Shown here: in pieces, positions 61,224-64,000 of the stretch
How the letters are laid out: the number at the start of each line of letters is the position of its first letter
Numbering within the stretch: position 1 is the first letter of the stretch
Source: an uncultured Clostridia bacterium
GTDB taxonomy: Bacteria > Bacillota > Clostridia > Lachnospirales > Anaerotignaceae
DNA length: 64,000 nucleotides
NCBI GenBank assembly: GCA_944379995.1
Contig: CALWGF010000001.1
Span: forward strand, 124,001-188,000
Direction of reading: 5' to 3'
Made by a program: the position numbers and the translations under genes
Notes under the pieces: generated by a model
What the model was told of the DNA's origin: nothing
Databases searched by the model: none
Seen by the model: only the letters and a program-made list of their open reading frames with translations

Positions 61224-63791
61224 ATGATAGGCAGCTGGAATTTAAAAAAAATAATATTGGTTTTAATACTGCCTGTTGTTGTACTATCTACAATAATTAT
61301 TTCTGTAATTCCATATTGGACAATAGCATATGTTAAACAAACAGTATGGAAAAATGGTGTTTTATATGGCGTTGACCAATGGAAAGATGATATACGTATT
61401 TTTGGTTGTGATGCTAATGGAAAAAATGCATGGATAGATACTATTTATTTAGATAATGAATATGATATGTCATTTTATAATGTAGAAACAGTAAATTTAA
61501 TAAATGATAATACATTTGGTTTGCTTTTAAAAAATGTTAATATAACAGATGTAAATAGGTTTGTTTATATTACATATGATTTGGAAAAAAGACATGTAAT
61601 TAATACAGAAGATGTTAATATTGAACAAAATAATAATATTTACATGGAAAAAGAATTTGAAAATTATATTTGGTATGTTTCAAATGATGGTTCTGTTTGG
61701 CAAAAAGATAATAAAGGAAATGATTTTGCTATATTTGTAAATGATGGCAAAAATATTTCAGATAAAAATATAGCATATACATTTGAAAATGATGGATTGT
61801 ATTTCTATAATACAGAAAATAATAAATTTTATATAATTGATTATAGTAGCAAAACATTAAATATAGCTGATAATATATCATTTAATAATGATATAAGTTC
61901 TTTAGGTAGTTTATATAGTATAAATGAAATGAATGACGGAGTTTGGACTGCAAGTTTTTATGATGAAGAAGGAAAACTTTTACCAATGGTTGTTGGTAAA
62001 AGCACAAATCTTATTGAAAAACTTGTTATTCCTATTGGACAAATGATTTTTATTATAGCTATACTTTCTATTGCTATAATTATATCAATATTATGTATTT
62101 TATTTTTAATTAAAAAATTTAGAAAAACATTTCCTACTGAGTTAAAAATAATATGCCTTTCTATACCTATGCTTATTGTTACTTGTGTTATAGTAGAAAT
62201 ATGTCTTGAAAATATTTTGAAAGATGATGTGGAAAATCGTATTTTATCACAAATGTATTATACAGCTAATACTGTTAATAATAGCATAAATTTAGAAGCA
62301 ATAAATGATTATGAACAAGCTATAAATGTATATGAAAGTACAAAATATAGTGTAAAATACAATGTTGTATATAATTCTAATGGAGAAGTGACAGGTATTT
62401 TTGATGGTCTAATTGGTAATGTTTCGGTTTTTGGATATAAAGAAGGGGAATTTTTTAATGCTGATACTGGCAATTTATTTTGTGCACCTATTACATTTTA
62501 TAATTTAGATTTGGAAAGAAAATATTTTGCCGATATTTTAATAATGAAATCTCCTATTAAATGTGTATTAGATACTTATAGTATGGGTAAATGTTTAGCA
62601 TTATATTATCCTATTATTGAAGATAATGATGTAATAGGAGTTACAAGAGTGCTTTATCCTGAAAAATATATAGAAAATGATATAGAAGAGCAACAAAACC
62701 AACTTATTTATGATATAGCTATATTTTTAACTTGTATTATAACTTTTTTAGCTCTTATAAGTTTTTTACTATTACGTCCTTTGAAAAAAATAGGGTATGA
62801 TTTATCGGATTTTTCAACAGGAATTGACTTAAAAAGACCTAAAGAAGGTGGATTAAATGAAATTAAAGAAATGTCAATTTTGTTTTATAATATGGCTGTA
62901 AATACAAAAGAACATTTGATTGATATAAATCAAATTAAAGAAGCATATGAGCCTTATATACCACAAAAACTTATAAATATTTTTGGAAAAGATGACATAA
63001 GAAATATATCAACTGAAGATGAAACAACAATTGAAGATGTATCTATTTTGATTATTGATACAATAGGATTTTCAAAAGCAATAGAAAAGGCAAATGTACA
63101 AGAAATGTTTTGTTTTGTAAATAATGTTTTAGAAAAACTTACAGGAAGCGTGGAGGAAGAAGGCGGAATTGTAATACAATTTACATATACAGGTTTATAT
63201 GCATATTTTAAAAACAGTACAATAAATGCTTTTAATGCAGCTATATCCGCACAAAAAAGTCTTGAAACTATATCATCTAATTTGGCTGGAGAAAATATAG
63301 TATTTGGTGCAGGGCTAATTTTTGGAAGTATAGATGTTGGAGTGATAGGCGGAAATGAAAGAATGGAAATAAGAGCTGTATCACCAGAAATGTCATTTGC
63401 TAGATATTTACAAAAATTATGTGGAATTTATAATTTTGGTGTACTTATAGATGAAACTATTGAAGAAAAAATTCCAAAAATCAAAGAACAAAGTGATGTA
63501 AGATACATCGGTCTTATAGGTTTTTCGTCAAAATCAATTTGTAATAGAAAAATTTATGAAGCATTTGGTGGTCAAAATCAGGAAACAGTAATGCTTAAAA
63601 AAATAACTAAAAAAGATTTTGAACTTGGTGTTAAATTTTTTCAAGAATATAATTATGTTGAAGCAAAAAAATGTTTTATACATGTTTTGAAAAAGAATAA
63701 AGATGACTTGGCAGCAGGACGTTATTTAAGACTTTGTAGTGATAAAATAGCTGGTAATGAAAAAGGAATGAATACTTTTGAACAATATTGA
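61224..63791 (+). CDS. Four-TM receptor with degenerate cyclase-like domain (paralogue B)
   Basis: An 855-residue paralogue of the preceding protein with the same order: TM1 about 8-30, external domain, TM2 about 267-298, TM3 about 306-330, external Cache-type region, TM4 about 494-520, HAMP, cyclase-like domain about 604-770, TPR-like tail. The first metal Asp is kept (SILIIDTIGFSKAIEKA), but the second is lost (VIQFTYTGLYAYFKNS where GDGxxAxF is expected). It is thus half-degenerate and may form a heterodimer with paralogue A. ATG 61224 follows GGGGTGA. Confidence 0.82.
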   Translation: MIGSWNLKKIILVLILPVVVLSTIIISVIPYWTIAYVKQTVWKNGVLYGVDQWKDDIRIFGCDANGKNAWIDTIYLDNEYDMSFYNVETVNLINDNTFGLLLKNVNITDVNRFVYITYDLEKRHVINTEDVNIEQNNNIYMEKEFENYIWYVSNDGSVWQKDNKGNDFAIFVNDGKNISDKNIAYTFENDGLYFYNTENNKFYIIDYSSKTLNIADNISFNNDISSLGSLYSINEMNDGVWTASFYDEEGKLLPMVVGKSTNLIEKLVIPIGQMIFIIAILSIAIIISILCILFLIKKFRKTFPTELKIICLSIPMLIVTCVIVEICLENILKDDVENRILSQMYYTANTVNNSINLEAINDYEQAINVYESTKYSVKYNVVYNSNGEVTGIFDGLIGNVSVFGYKEGEFFNADTGNLFCAPITFYNLDLERKYFADILIMKSPIKCVLDTYSMGKCLALYYPIIEDNDVIGVTRVLYPEKYIENDIEEQQNQLIYDIAIFLTCIITFLALISFLLLRPLKKIGYDLSDFSTGIDLKRPKEGGLNEIKEMSILFYNMAVNTKEHLIDINQIKEAYEPYIPQKLINIFGKDDIRNISTEDETTIEDVSILIIDTIGFSKAIEKANVQEMFCFVNNVLEKLTGSVEEEGGIVIQFTYTGLYAYFKNSTINAFNAAISAQKSLETISSNLAGENIVFGAGLIFGSIDVGVIGGNERMEIRAVSPEMSFARYLQKLCGIYNFGVLIDETIEEKIPKIKEQSDVRYIGLIGFSSKSICNRKIYEAFGGQNQETVMLKKITKKDFELGVKFFQEYNYVEAKKCFIHVLKKNKDDLAAGRYLRLCSDKIAGNEKGMNTFEQY

Positions 63792-64000
63792 TTGTGGAAT
63801 AAAAAAACAAAAAAATATGCCTTATATTTGGGATAGTCAAATATGGGAAGATTTTATTTCTATAATAGAATTTCTTATTTGGGCGTTTATTAAAAAAGAA
63901 GAAATGGAAAAAAATGATGAATATACACTTGATTTCTCTATTTTAGTAGAAAAAGAAATTGAAGAAGCAGAAAGTATTATTAAAAGACGTATGGAATTGT
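63778..64000 (+). CDS. 5' part of an unidentified gene (runs off the window)
   Basis: An open frame of 74 complete codons continues past base 64,000. The likely start is TTG 63778, 11 bp after AAAGGA, overlapping the preceding gene by 14 bp; ATG 63817 has no ribosome site. It contains PYIWDSQIWEDFISIIEFLI and then helical, charged sequence (SILVEKEIEEAESIIKRRME). No family recognised. By position it could belong to the injection locus. Confidence 0.55.
   Translation, partial: MNNIDCGIKKQKNMPYIWDSQIWEDFISIIEFLIWAFIKKEEMEKNDEYTLDFSILVEKEIEEAESIIKRRMEL

Noticed and set aside
58506..63791. Active adenylate or guanylate cyclases
   Set aside because: Key metal-binding Asp residues are missing in both proteins (both in the first, one in the second).
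37123..64000. CRISPR array or insertion sequence in the accessory region
   Set aside because: No regularly spaced short repeats and no transposase frames were found; the only long repeats are coding tandem units.

Overview
The window comes from the chromosome of a low-GC Firmicute, most likely an anaerobic member of Clostridia, perhaps near Lachnospirales. This is inferred from PolC-type replicase, the frr-uppS-cdsA-dxr-rseP-ispG-polC gene order, a ferredoxin-linked 2-oxoacid oxidoreductase, very AT-rich sequence, purine-rich Shine-Dalgarno sites and frequent TTG starts. No species is assigned.

Bases 1-35,460 are ordinary chromosome. In order they hold a four-subunit 2-oxoacid:ferredoxin oxidoreductase (delta-alpha-beta-gamma); a PadR regulator with two membrane proteins; a membrane metallophosphoesterase; a cyclophilin; aroQ; on the minus strand a VanZ-like protein, a fused aroE-aroK and a 48-residue Cys-rich membrane peptide; polA, coaE, a lytic transglycosylase, a peptide-binding lipoprotein, a GalT-family protein, ddl and a YbjQ-family protein; pyrH-frr; uppS-cdsA-dxr-rseP; ispG-polC; a small lipoprotein; a family 2 glycosyltransferase (minus strand); purC-purF-purB; and a dCache chemoreceptor. 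Most transcription units end at clear rho-independent terminators.

A tRNA-Thr(CGT) gene and a SnoaL/LytTR-type regulator (35,740-36,747) separate this region from a second one. From 37,123 to the window end, on one strand with almost no gaps, lies a contractile injection system of the eCIS / phage-tail-like type. It encodes a sheath, a tube, a tail-assembly chaperone, a second tube-like protein, a 922-residue repeat protein, a LysM baseplate protein, a split gp27/gp5-like spike, gp25, two large J-like baseplate proteins, a tail-protein-I homologue, a tail-associated protein with an Ig-like end, a Pvc16-type (DUF4255) cap protein and a PAAR-like tip. Interleaved with these are proteins outside the usual set: a membrane-anchored pseudokinase-like protein, a membrane-anchored MORN-repeat protein, and two paralogous four-TM receptors whose cytoplasmic cyclase-like domains have lost catalytic residues. 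The usual AAA+ ATPase is not seen and may lie past base 64,000.

The strongest new signal is a candidate programmed -1 ribosomal frameshift in the tail-assembly chaperone gene (39,814-39,851). It has a slippery A AAT TTT heptamer, a 6-nt spacer and a GC stem in an AT-rich context. The shift would join the chaperone to a downstream frame that has no good start of its own, a logic like that of phage lambda G/GT. Other points of interest are a possible H-type pseudoknot just before the purC ribosome binding site, a perfect 14-bp hairpin between tube and chaperone genes, and near-identical 366-bp tandem repeats in the 922-residue protein.
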